Shown: positions 35,432-44,030 of the stretch, in pieces
How positions within the stretch are numbered: position 1 is the first letter of the stretch
Layout of the letters: every line of letters begins with the position of its first letter
DNA from: Spongiactinospora rosea
GTDB taxonomy: Bacteria; Actinomycetota; Actinomycetes; Streptosporangiales; Streptosporangiaceae
NCBI RefSeq assembly: GCF_003315795.1
Contig: NZ_QMEY01000013.1
Coordinates: 185,331-249,330, forward strand
Direction of reading: 5' to 3'
DNA length: 64,000 nucleotides
Translations under genes and position numbers: made by a program
The notes under the pieces: model-generated
Database searches by the model: none
The model's input: only the letters and a program-made list of their open reading frames with translations
Told to the model about the DNA's origin: nothing

Positions 35432-36729
35432 CCCCACCCCCCCGGCACGTATCCGTGCGGGACCAGCTCGTCCAGGCAGGACAGCGGGGCGTGCGGGACG
35501 GCCAGGCCGTCGGGCGAGGGGCGGAACACCTCCGACGACAGGACCCGCCCGTCGCAGCCGGTCACCTCGCGCACGCTGGAGACGAAACGGCGCAGCCGGC
35601 CGCCCCGGGCGTAGTCATTGTGCTTCTCGATGAAGACGACGAAGTCGATGGCGCCGGCGATGAGCATGTGGGTGGCCTCGATCGGCAGCCGCTCGGTGGC
35701 CTGGAGGGCGTAGGTGGCGACGCGGTTGAAGACCTCCATGCTGGAGTTGGCGTGGATGGTGGACAGCGAACCGTCGTTGCCCTGGGTCATCGCGTTGAGC
35801 ATGGTGACGATCTCGTCGCCGAGGACCTCGCCGACGATCACCCGGCTGGGGTTCATGCGCAGGCTGCGGCGGACCAGCTCGGCCATGGTGATCTCGCCCT
35901 GGCCCTCGGAGTTGGGCAGCCGCTGCTCGAAGGCGACGACGTTGGGGTGCAGCTCGGGGAACTGGTCCAGGCCCAGCTCCAGCGCGCGCTCGACGGTGAT
36001 CAGGCGTTCGTGCACGGGGATCTCGTTGGCCAGGGCGCGCAGCAGGGTGGTCTTGCCCGCGTTGGTGGACCCGGCGATCATGATGTTCTTCCGCGCGCCG
36101 ACGGCGGCGGCCAGGAACCTGCCCACCTCGGGGGTGAGCGTGCCGTTGCCGACCAGGTCGCTGAGGAAGACCTTGCCGAGGCGGGCGCGGCGGATGGACA
36201 CGGCGGGGCGTACGGTGACGTCCATCACGGCCGAGAGCCGCGAGCCGTCGGGCAGGCGCAGGTCGAGCTGGGGGTTGGCGGTGTCGAAGGGGCGGCTGGA
36301 CAGGCCGCTGTAGGCGGCGAGGATCTGGATCAGCTCGATCAGCTCCTCGTCGGACTCGGCGACGGGCTCCTGCATCTCCTCGCGGCCGTCGGCGTATCCG
36401 ACGAAGACGCGGTCGCAGCCGTTGATGTCGATGTTCTCGACGTCGAGGTCGTCGAGCAGCGGCTGGAGGCGGCCGACGCCGAACAGCGCGGCGTGGATGC
36501 CGGCGGCCAGCGCCTCCTCCTCCTCGGCGGTCGGCGGCACCCGGCCCACGCCGATCTCGCCCCTGGCGTACTCCTCCAGGACCTGCGCGATCAACGCCCG
36601 CGCGAACTGCCGCTCGTCCTCCCCGCTCATCGGCGGCAACCCGGACGCCTGATCCAGCCGCCGCTGATGCGCCAGCCGATCCCCGACCTCCTGCCGGAAC
36701 CGCTTCACCAGGGAATGATCAGTGCTCAT
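35428..36729 (-). CDS. tadA: TadA/CpaF-type secretion ATPase
   Basis: A 433-aa hexameric secretion ATPase powering pilin assembly. Walker A AGSTNAGKTT is near residue 218, the Asp box and Walker B region GEVLGDEIVTMLNAM near 300, and the His box STIHANS near 325. The upstream frame stays open for 51 more codons but is low-complexity and repeats GAGCGnAGCGAG-type sequence, so ATG 36729 (MSTDHSLVKRF) is used. Confidence 0.93.
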   Translation of the reverse strand: MSTDHSLVKRFRQEVGDRLAHQRRLDQASGLPPMSGEDERQFARALIAQVLEEYARGEIGVGRVPPTAEEEEALAAGIHAALFGVGRLQPLLDDLDVENIDINGCDRVFVGYADGREEMQEPVAESDEELIELIQILAAYSGLSSRPFDTANPQLDLRLPDGSRLSAVMDVTVRPAVSIRRARLGKVFLSDLVGNGTLTPEVGRFLAAAVGARKNIMIAGSTNAGKTTLLRALANEIPVHERLITVERALELGLDQFPELHPNVVAFEQRLPNSEGQGEITMAELVRRSLRMNPSRVIVGEVLGDEIVTMLNAMTQGNDGSLSTIHANSSMEVFNRVATYALQATERLPIEATHMLIAGAIDFVVFIEKHNDYARGGRLRRFVSSVREVTGCDGRVLSSEVFRPSPDGLAVPHAPLSCLDELVPHGYVPGGWG

Positions 36730-36936
36730 TGCACTCGCTCCGCTCGCGCGGGGCCCGGGCGCCTTGAAGGTCGCGCCCTCCGCTCCTCGCTCCCTCGCTC
36801 GTTCCTCGCTCGATCGCTCGTCGCTGCGGACACGACCGCGCCCGGGCCCGTGCGTGGTTGCGGTGAGTGCGTCCCGGGACAAGCTGATAGCGCTCGCTTC
36901 GCTCGCGCGGGGCCCCCTCGCACACTGCTTCGGGGG
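36730..36936. other. Non-coding gap inside the Tad operon with CGCTCG-rich repeats
   Basis: This gap separates the CpaE-like gene from tadA. GCTCGCGCGGGGCCC occurs at both ends (from about 36744 and 36902), each preceded by a CTCG-CT(C/T)CGCTCG run, with more CTCGCTC tracts between. The complementary form GAGCGnAGCGAG also appears in the 21.4-22.1 kb repeats. It may contain a promoter for tadA. No gene is visible. Confidence 0.5.
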
Positions 36937-37704
36937 TCAGTGTTGTGGCTCATGGAGGGGGCTCCGGGGGGCGGTGTGGGTGGCGAGGCGGGTGGCGAGT
37001 TCGCGGGCGGTGCGGATGAGGAGGGAGCGGTCCAGGCGGCCGCCCCATTGGCCGCGGAGGAGTTCGGCGCCCTTGGGGTCGTGGGCGAGGCCGCCGACGA
37101 AGGCGACCTCGCGGCCGGTGGCGGTGACGATGCGGCGGACCTCCTCGATGGAGGAGCGGTACTGGCGGGGGTCGGCGATCACGACCACGCCGAGCTGGGG
37201 GCCCTTGGGGAGTACGGCCAGGCGTTCGCGCAGGTGGGCGACGTGGTCGAGGCTGGCCCTGGCGAACAGCACGGCCAGCTCCGCCTCGGTGATCAGGTCG
37301 TTGATCTCGGGGTGCGCGCCCAGCCGGCCGCAGTCGGCGAGCACGTCGGCCCCCGGGACGGACGCGAACGTACGGCCGAGCGGGCCCCACAGCCAGGTCA
37401 GGCCCGCCGCCTGCTCGCCGTGGGTGAGGCCGGTCAGTACGTCGAGGCCGCCGACGATCTTCTGGGAGTGCTCCTGGACCTGCTGGACGGTCAGCCCCCT
37501 GCGGGCGGTGGCGCCCAGCGAGAGCAGGCCCCTGGCCGGGTTGAGCACCCCGCCGTCGGCGGCCGGGAGCCGGTAGGCGAGGTCGCCGCCCGCCGGGTCG
37601 CACTCGGCGAGCAGCACCGAGCGGGGCCAGACCGCGCCGAGCGCCGTGGCCGCCGTGGTGACGCCCGGCGCGCCCTTGTCGGCGGCGAGGACGATGAGCG
37701 CCAT
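36937..37704 (-). CDS. CpaE/TadZ-like MinD-family ATPase
   Basis: A 255-aa ParA/MinD-type protein. The deviant Walker A DKGAPGVTT is at residues 9-17, followed by switch-like AECDPAGGDLAYRL and VLADCGRLG. In Tad systems this family places the machine at the cell pole or division site. It starts 1 nt after the stop of the SAF gene, and a 207-nt gap separates it from tadA. There is no receiver domain of the kind CpaE has in Caulobacter. Confidence 0.87.
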   Translation of the reverse strand: MALIVLAADKGAPGVTTAATALGAVWPRSVLLAECDPAGGDLAYRLPAADGGVLNPARGLLSLGATARRGLTVQQVQEHSQKIVGGLDVLTGLTHGEQAAGLTWLWGPLGRTFASVPGADVLADCGRLGAHPEINDLITEAELAVLFARASLDHVAHLRERLAVLPKGPQLGVVVIADPRQYRSSIEEVRRIVTATGREVAFVGGLAHDPKGAELLRGQWGGRLDRSLLIRTARELATRLATHTAPRSPLHEPQH

Positions 37705-37705
37705 G

Positions 37706-38398
37706 TCAGTGCGCTCCCGGCAGTTCGGCGATGGCGATCTCGCCGATCGTGGCGTACCCGGCCACGGTGGGCGAAAGCTCGCTGTTGACGATCACCGTGA
37801 CCTGCCCGCTGGACCCGCTCCTGCCCGCGGCCCCGACGCTGTCCACCAGCGCGCTCTGCGCCAGTACCTCGGGCTCGGCGTCGCCCGCCCGCCCCGGTAC
37901 GTGGATGATTTGGACCCGGTCTCCGGCCTTGACCCCCGAGGGGAGCTGCCCGGCCTTGAGGGACAGGCCGACCCTGGCCTTGCCGGGGCCGAGTTCCTGG
38001 CTGGCGGTGACGACCATCTGCTCGGTGAGCAGGGTGCCGGGCAGCAGGGTGACCTTGGCGAAGGTCTTGGTGACCTGCTGGCGGTGCACCCAGGCGACGT
38101 AGCCGATGCCGGTGTTGGCGATCTGCACCTCTTCCATGGCACTGATCGGGATCGCCTGGCCCGCGCCGACCTGCTGGGAGATCCGGATGGCCGAGACCCG
38201 GTCGCCGCTGCGCATCACCAGCAGCGTGGTGGCGAGGGCCCCGCCCAGGATGAGCAGGACGGCCACGGCGGCGAGGGCGGGACGGCGCTCGCGCGGCGGG
38301 ACGGGCAGCTTGCGGGAGGCGGGGCCGGACAGGGTGCCCTGAGCACCCGCGGCGACCGTGTTACGGCTGTCGCGGGCGGGCGTCTCACTGATCCTCAT
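37706..38398 (-). CDS. SAF-domain (CpaB/RcpC-like) membrane protein
   Basis: A 230-aa protein with one membrane helix at about 38-63 (AALAVLLILGG region), then a SAF domain: AIRISQQVGAGQAIPISAMEE, LLPGTLLTEQMV and VKAGDRVQIIHVPG. CpaB-like proteins form the periplasmic or wall-facing collar of the Tad machine. ATG 38398 is taken as the start; a longer frame extends upstream without a ribosome site. First gene of the Tad operon; its promoter lies in the 386-nt region shared with the EssC-like gene. Confidence 0.85.
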   Translation of the reverse strand: MRISETPARDSRNTVAAGAQGTLSGPASRKLPVPPRERRPALAAVAVLLILGGALATTLLVMRSGDRVSAIRISQQVGAGQAIPISAMEEVQIANTGIGYVAWVHRQQVTKTFAKVTLLPGTLLTEQMVVTASQELGPGKARVGLSLKAGQLPSGVKAGDRVQIIHVPGRAGDAEPEVLAQSALVDSVGAAGRSGSSGQVTVIVNSELSPTVAGYATIGEIAIAELPGAH

Positions 38399-38471
38399 GG
38401 GTCGGGGGCTCCCAGGAGTCGGTGGATCCGCCCACGCGCTGGAGCGAGGGCTGCGATCACGATATCGGCCG

Positions 38472-38495
38472 GACGTGAACAACGGAATTCACGTC
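38472..38495. promoter_or_regulatory. 8-8-8 inverted repeat between the Tad and type VII loci
   Basis: GACGTGAA (38472-38479) and TTCACGTC (38488-38495) are perfect inverted copies around CAACGGAA. The site is 74 nt upstream of the SAF gene and about 290 nt upstream of the EssC-like gene, in the 38399-38784 non-coding gap. It fits a dimeric repressor or activator site for the Tad operon. The remaining gap shows no convincing gene; a short frame at about 38502-38630 lacks support. Confidence 0.45.
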
Positions 38496-38784
38496 ATTAT
38501 GTGCGTCGCGACGATGACCGTAGGAGGTTATACGCAGACCCATGCTCGTTTCATCAAGCTGACCATGTCAACACCGGAGGAGCAAGACCCGTTCGTTAAG
38601 ACGCTGGATTCGGGAGGGATTACCTGGTAATGCGGATGGAATTTAACTTCAGTAACAGACGCACCATAAATCCCACTGGTCGGACTCGGACACTCAGACG
38701 AACCAGGCGATTGGCACGAACCCCATCGCAACGGAGCCTCCGCCTGGTTACGTTGAAACGCGGAGCACACCAAGGAGTCCCGAT

Positions 38785-41700
38785 ATGCGGATCATGCTCA
38801 CTCTGGTGGGCGAGCACGGTGGTCGTGACGTCGTCATCGAAGGCGACGAGGGCACCACGGTCGCCGCGGTGGCGGAGGCGCTCGGCGGCGCGACCGGCGA
38901 GCGGCTGGCCAAGGTGGTCCGCCTGTCGCGGGCGCGCGCGCCGTACGGGATGGACCGGCGGTCCCTCATCCCGGCGCAACGGACACCCGAAACCACCGAC
39001 GGCGTTCCGCGGCTCTGGCGTGGCGGGCGGCCACTGGACCCCGGGGCCGCGGCCGTCCGGGTGCTGCGCAACGGCGACCTGGTAACGCTCGACGCGCGGC
39101 TCGCCGGGGCCACGGTCACCGAGGAGCCCGGCGGGATCGTCGAACTGCGGGTGGTGGGCGGGCCCGCGGCGGGTTCGGTGCACCGGCTGGGGCTCGGCAG
39201 TCACGTGATCGGCTCGGCGGCGGCGTGCGCGGTCGCCGTGCCCGACCCGGCGCTGCCGCGGGAGGCGGTCCGGCTGCGGATCACCACCGAGGGCGTCACG
39301 GTCGAGCCGCCCGTCGTCACCGCCGCGCCGCCCGCGCCCAAGCGCCGCAGGCGGCGCAGGCGCAAGGGCGTCGTCGCGGAGATGCCCCTGCCCGGCCCTG
39401 AGATCGCCGTGGCGCAGCCGACGCCGGTGCTCGAAGGCAAGTACCTGGCCGAGGCCACCCCGTGGCCCTGGGGCGCTCTCATGGTCTGCGGCAGCTCGGC
39501 CTTCACCCTGACCGAGATCGAGCCGCCCGACGCCCACCTCGACTCGCGCGCCGACGGCGGCTTCGCCTACAACCGGCCGCCCCGGCTGGCCAGGCCCGAC
39601 CGGGTGCGCCGGCTGGAGGTGCCCGCCGAGCCCAAGCGCAGCGACGGGGTCCGGTTACAGCTCCTCGCCGCCATGCTGCCCGCCGTACTCGGGCTGGCCC
39701 TGGCGTACTTCCTGCAGACCTGGTACTTTCTGCTGTTCGCCCTGATGACCCCGATGATCATGATCGGCCAGTGGTGGAGCGACAAGCGGCACGGGCGCAA
39801 GCAGTACCGGCAGGCCCTCAAGGAGTACAAACAGCGGATCGCCGCCTTCGAGCAGACCCTGGAGACCGCCAGGGCAGCCGACGAGGTCGCCCGCAGGGCG
39901 CTCGCCCCCGACCCCGCCGAGGTCCTGCTGACCGCGACCGGCCCGCGGCGGCGGCTGTGGGAGCGCCGCATCCACGACTCCGACGCGCTGCGGCTGCGCG
40001 TCGGCCTCGCCGACCTGCCCGCCGACCTGGAACTCGTGCCCGAGCGCAGCGCGTCCGCAGACGCCGTGCTGCCCGGCCCGCCGGTCTCGCGCGCGGTGCC
40101 CGTCGCCCTGGCCATGCGCCGCCTGGGCGTGGCCGGCATCACCGGCCCGCGCGCACAGGCCGCGGGCCTGGCCAGGTGGCTGGTCGGGCAGGCCGCCGCG
40201 CTGCACAGCCCGAGGGACCTCGCCGTGGTCGTGCTGTCCGCGCACGGCGACGGCGGCGACCACTGGAGCTGGGCCCGCTGGCTGCCGCACTGCGCCCCGC
40301 ACGGCGGGGAGGACTGCGTGGCGCTGATCGGCGCCGACCCCGAGGCCGCCGCCCGGCGGGTCGCCGAGCTCGCCGCCCTGATCGACGAACGCCTCGGCGA
40401 GGAGGCCGCCTCCCCCGGCTTCGGCAAGGTCCCGACCGGCTGGGACGACCTGGGCTGGGGCGGCGAGCGCAAGTCGTCCGCCTGGGGGGCCACCGAGGAG
40501 CCCGCCTTCTCCTCCTACGACGATCGCCCCTACGACGTTCTGGTCGTGCTCGACGGGGCGCAGGTGCTGCGCGCACTGCCCGGCATGCCACAGGTCCTGC
40601 GCCAGGGCCCCCGGGCGGGCGTCTACACCCTGGCCCTGGACGAGGACCGGCGGCTGCTCCCCGAGGAGTGCGCCACGGTCGCCGACTGCGACACCGGCGG
40701 GCGGGTCCGCCTGCTCGGCGGCGGCCTCGACGCGCTCGGCGACATCCTGGCGGACCAGGTACCGGCCTCCTGGTGCGACCGGCTGGCCCGCGCGCTGGCC
40801 CCGATCCGCGACGTCAGCAGGGACGAGTCCGCCTCCGCGCTGCCCGACTCGGTCCGGCTGCTGGACCTGCTGAGCATGCCCGTCCCGTCGGTGACGGCCA
40901 TCAGCGAACGCTGGAAGGGCGCGACCACCCGCGCGCAACTCGGCATCGGCCCGGACGGCCCCTTCGCCGTGGACCTGCGCCGCGACGGCCCGCACGCCCT
41001 GGTCGCGGGCACCACCGGCGCGGGCAAGTCCGAGCTGCTGCAGACGTTGATCTGCTCGCTGGCGGTGGCCAACCGGCCGGACGAGATGACGTTCGTGCTG
41101 ATCGACTACAAGGGCGGCGCGGCGTTCAAGGAGTGCGTACGCCTGCCGCACACCGTCGGCATGGTCACCGACCTGGACGGTCACCTGACCAAACGGGCCC
41201 TGGCGTCGCTGGCCGCCGAGATCCGGCGCAGGGAACGCCTGCTGCTCGACGCCGGGGCCAAGGACATCGAGGACTACCAGGCCGAACAGGGTTCGCGCCC
41301 GGCGCTGCCCCGGCTGGTGCTGATCATCGACGAGTTCGCCGCGATGGTCACCGAGCTGCCCGACTTCGTGACCGGGCTGGTGGACATCGCCAGGCGCGGA
41401 CGTTCGCTGGGCGTCCACCTGATCCTGGCCACCCAGCGGCCCGCGGGCGTGGTCACCGCCGACATCCAGGCCAACACCTCGCTGCGGATCGCGCTGCGGG
41501 TCACCGAGGGCGTGGAGTCCACCGACGTGATCGACCGGCCCGACGCGGCGCACATCTCCAAGTCCACGCCGGGCCGCTGCTACGTCAAGTCCGGGGTCGG
41601 CGCGGCCACCGCCGTGCAGGCCGCCAGGATCGGCGGACGCGCGGGCGGGCAGGGCGGCGGCGGCCGGGTCAGGGTGGCCGAACTCGGCTGGCGCGCGCTC

Positions 41701-43419
41701 GGCCACGCGCTGCCCGCCGCCGCGGCCGAGCAGCAGGAGACCAGCGCCGCGAGCGACCTGTCCACGCTCACCCAGGCCCTGATCGACACCGCCCGCGCGC
41801 TGAACGTCCCCGAGCAGCCCACACCGTGGCTGGACCCTCTTCCCGAGCGCGTCACCGTCACCGAGCTGGGATACGGCCGGGTGACCCCGGAGGGCAAGGA
41901 GGTGCCGCCGCTGGTGTTCGGGGTGACGGACGAGCCGTGGGCGCAGGGCCGCCGCGAGCTGGCGCTGGACCTGGTGAACGGCGGGCACCTGCTGCTCGCC
42001 GGGGCGGCCCGCAGCGGCCGTACGACGGCCCTGCGGACCATCGCCGGGGCGCTGGCCGGCGCCGCCTCGCCCGCCGACGTGCACCTGCACGCCATCGACT
42101 GCGGCTCCGGCGCGCTGCTCCCGCTGGTCGGCCTGCCGCACTGCGGCGCGGTCGTCACCCGCGACCAGCTCGACCGCGTCGAGCGGCTGCTGACCCGGCT
42201 GCGCGCCGAGGTGGGCCGCAGGCAGCAGCTCCTGGCCGCGGCCGGGTACGCCTCGCTCGCCGAGATGCGCGCCGCCGAACCCTCCGGCGCGGGCCCGGAC
42301 GGCGAACGCCCCCCGTGGCTGGTGCTGATGCTCGACCGCTGGGAGGGGTTCGTGGCCGCGTTCGAGGGCTACGACTACGGGCGGCTGATCGACACGACCC
42401 TGCAGATCTTCCGGGAGGGGCCCGCGGTCGGCGTGCGGGCGGTGGTCACCGCCGACAGGTCCGGCCTGCTCGGCCAGGTCTCCACGGTCTTCGACGAGCG
42501 GCTGATCCTGCGCCTGGCCGACCCCGCCGACTACGGCCTCGCCGGACTGCCGCTGCGCGACCTGCCCTCCTCCATGCCGCCCGGCCGGGTGCTGGCGGTG
42601 AACGACCACGGGCTGGTGGAGAGCCAGATCGCGCTGCTGGCCGCCGAACCCTCCGGGCCCGCCCAGGTCGCCGCCCTCCAGGCACTGGCCCGCGAGCCGG
42701 TCTCGGCCTCCCCGCGCCCCGGGTGGGAGCGGCCGCTGCGCGTCGATCCGCTGCCGATGCGGATCACCGCCACCCAGGCGATGGAACTCGCCCCCGCCTT
42801 CGAGCCGCCGTCGCCGCTGTGGGCGCTGCTCGGCGTGGGCGGCGACGCGCTCGCCCCGCTCGGCGTCGATCTGGTCGGGCAGGGGCCGGGGGCGGTGATC
42901 GCCGGGCCGTCGCGGTCGGGGCGTTCGGCCGCGCTGCTGACCGCCGCCCGCTCACTGCTGGCGGCCGGTACGCCGGTCGCGGTGGTGACGCCGCGCAGGA
43001 GCCCGCTGCGCGACCTGTCCGGGCAAGACGGCGTGCTGGCCGTACTGGGCGCGGACGGCGACCTGCGGGCCGCGCTGACCGGGCACGACCGGTACGTCGT
43101 GCTGGTGGACGACGCCGAACTGATCTCGCCGGACTCCGTGCTCGGCGGGACCCTGGAAGAGGTGCTGCGGTCCGGCCGCGACGCCGAGCACGGCCTGATC
43201 ATCGCCGGGCCCACCGGCGACCTGACCACCGCCTACCGCGGGTTCGTCGCCGAGGCGCGCAAGCCGCGCACCGGGCTGCTGCTGTCGGTGCAGAGCCCGG
43301 CCGACGGCGACCTGTTCACCGTACGGCTGCCGCGCGGCGCGGTGGGCGGCCCGCCCGGACGCGGGCTGCTGGTCACCCTGGGCACCGTCACGCCGGTCCA
43401 GGCGGCGCTGCCCGAGTGA
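38785..43419 (+). CDS. EssC/EccC-like type VII secretion ATPase with three FtsK/SpoIIIE domains
   Basis: A 1544-aa membrane ATPase; ATG follows AAGGAG. The first ~95 residues are ubiquitin-like, an FHA-like domain lies at ~115-185, and paired membrane helices at ~293-332 (VLGLALAYFLQTWYF). Three ATPase domains follow: Walker A TTGAGKSE near 745 (with IDYKGGAAF and LIIDEFAAM), AGAARSGRTT near 1072 and AGPSRSGRS near 1372. Only the first looks fully catalytic; the others are degenerate. The single-chain FHA-TM-ATPase layout resembles firmicute EssC rather than mycobacterial EccC. It exports WXG100 proteins; one is encoded just downstream. Confidence 0.9.
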   Translation: MRIMLTLVGEHGGRDVVIEGDEGTTVAAVAEALGGATGERLAKVVRLSRARAPYGMDRRSLIPAQRTPETTDGVPRLWRGGRPLDPGAAAVRVLRNGDLVTLDARLAGATVTEEPGGIVELRVVGGPAAGSVHRLGLGSHVIGSAAACAVAVPDPALPREAVRLRITTEGVTVEPPVVTAAPPAPKRRRRRRRKGVVAEMPLPGPEIAVAQPTPVLEGKYLAEATPWPWGALMVCGSSAFTLTEIEPPDAHLDSRADGGFAYNRPPRLARPDRVRRLEVPAEPKRSDGVRLQLLAAMLPAVLGLALAYFLQTWYFLLFALMTPMIMIGQWWSDKRHGRKQYRQALKEYKQRIAAFEQTLETARAADEVARRALAPDPAEVLLTATGPRRRLWERRIHDSDALRLRVGLADLPADLELVPERSASADAVLPGPPVSRAVPVALAMRRLGVAGITGPRAQAAGLARWLVGQAAALHSPRDLAVVVLSAHGDGGDHWSWARWLPHCAPHGGEDCVALIGADPEAAARRVAELAALIDERLGEEAASPGFGKVPTGWDDLGWGGERKSSAWGATEEPAFSSYDDRPYDVLVVLDGAQVLRALPGMPQVLRQGPRAGVYTLALDEDRRLLPEECATVADCDTGGRVRLLGGGLDALGDILADQVPASWCDRLARALAPIRDVSRDESASALPDSVRLLDLLSMPVPSVTAISERWKGATTRAQLGIGPDGPFAVDLRRDGPHALVAGTTGAGKSELLQTLICSLAVANRPDEMTFVLIDYKGGAAFKECVRLPHTVGMVTDLDGHLTKRALASLAAEIRRRERLLLDAGAKDIEDYQAEQGSRPALPRLVLIIDEFAAMVTELPDFVTGLVDIARRGRSLGVHLILATQRPAGVVTADIQANTSLRIALRVTEGVESTDVIDRPDAAHISKSTPGRCYVKSGVGAATAVQAARIGGRAGGQGGGGRVRVAELGWRALGHALPAAAAEQQETSAASDLSTLTQALIDTARALNVPEQPTPWLDPLPERVTVTELGYGRVTPEGKEVPPLVFGVTDEPWAQGRRELALDLVNGGHLLLAGAARSGRTTALRTIAGALAGAASPADVHLHAIDCGSGALLPLVGLPHCGAVVTRDQLDRVERLLTRLRAEVGRRQQLLAAAGYASLAEMRAAEPSGAGPDGERPPWLVLMLDRWEGFVAAFEGYDYGRLIDTTLQIFREGPAVGVRAVVTADRSGLLGQVSTVFDERLILRLADPADYGLAGLPLRDLPSSMPPGRVLAVNDHGLVESQIALLAAEPSGPAQVAALQALAREPVSASPRPGWERPLRVDPLPMRITATQAMELAPAFEPPSPLWALLGVGGDALAPLGVDLVGQGPGAVIAGPSRSGRSAALLTAARSLLAAGTPVAVVTPRRSPLRDLSGQDGVLAVLGADGDLRAALTGHDRYVVLVDDAELISPDSVLGGTLEEVLRSGRDAEHGLIIAGPTGDLTTAYRGFVAEARKPRTGLLLSVQSPADGDLFTVRLPRGAVGGPPGRGLLVTLGTVTPVQAALPE

Positions 43420-43430
43420 AGGAGCCGGAA

Positions 43431-43471
43431 AAACGCGCGGGCGCATCCCTGCCGAATGCGCCCGCGCGTTT
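43431..43471. terminator. Bidirectional terminator, perfect 16-bp stem
   Basis: AAACGCGCGGGCGCAT and ATGCGCCCGCGCGTTT are perfect inverted copies around a 9-nt loop, with A and T tracts at the ends. It separates the convergent EssC-like and WXG100 genes and would stop transcription from both sides. Confidence 0.88.
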
Positions 43472-43483
43472 ATACGCCTGCGG

Positions 43484-43756
43484 TCATTGGGTGGCGGACT
43501 CGATGTTGCCGCGGTAGGTGTTGATGACCCGCGACGCTTCCTGAAGCTCCTCGGCCATCCGCTGGAAGGCGGCACGGTAGTTCTGCCAGGAGTCGCGGAA
43601 ACGCTCGGCTCCCGGTCCGGTCCAGGCGGTGCCGACCTTGGCGGCCTCGCGGTCCAGCGCGGCGGTGGTCGCACGCACCTGATCGGCCTGTTGCGTGAAC
43701 TGAGTGGCCATCTGCTGCATTTCTGCGGGATTGCCACCGAGCAAGCTCTGGCTCAT
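43484..43756 (-). CDS. WXG100-family secreted protein
   Basis: A 90-aa four-helix-dimer substrate of type VII secretion. The WTG turn is at about residue 45 between two helices, with conserved hydrophobic spacing (MQQMATQFTQQADQV before, FRDSWQNYRAAFQRMAEELQEA after). There is no signal peptide, as expected. It is convergent with the EssC-like ATPase gene and separated from it by a terminator, so the two have separate promoters. No second WXG100 gene, EccB, EccD or mycosin lies nearby. The 274 nt before it (43757-44030) show no gene. Confidence 0.92.
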   Translation of the reverse strand: MSQSLLGGNPAEMQQMATQFTQQADQVRATTAALDREAAKVGTAWTGPGAERFRDSWQNYRAAFQRMAEELQEASRVINTYRGNIESATQ

Positions 43757-44030
43757 GCCGGTCTCCTTCTGGTTGACGTCACAAGGTCGCCAAGCGCCAT
43801 CACGTTAGACGCAAGATTACGGCGAGAGAGCCGTTATGCCGAGTGGCTATCGAGAACTGGCACGAATCAAAGCGCAGATCCGGGCGCGAGGCCCGTGCTC
43901 GGAGCACAGTGCGCATTCACGCGGGGTCCCGCAATGCCGCCGGCCGAAGACGCCTAAACTCCGTGGGAAGGCCGAGTGCTCCGGTCCCCCCGGGAGCGAT
44001 GGGCGGCCGTGTGAGGAAGGAACGACGTCT

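Noticed and set aside
35428..36882. N-terminal extension of TadA by 51 codons
   Set aside because: The extension is Arg/Glu/Ala-rich, overlaps the CGCTCG repeats and lacks a ribosome site; ATG 36729 begins the family-like N-terminus.
38502..38630. Possible 40-codon small protein ending TPEEQDPFVKTLDSGGITW
   Set aside because: The peptide looks plausible, but there is no ribosome site at a sensible distance and no recognised family. It lies in a regulatory gap. Needs conservation evidence.
39655..42609. 984-codon open frame antisense to the EssC-like gene
   Set aside because: Shadow of a clearly recognised ATPase gene; the translation is Gly/Gln/Arg-rich with no domain.
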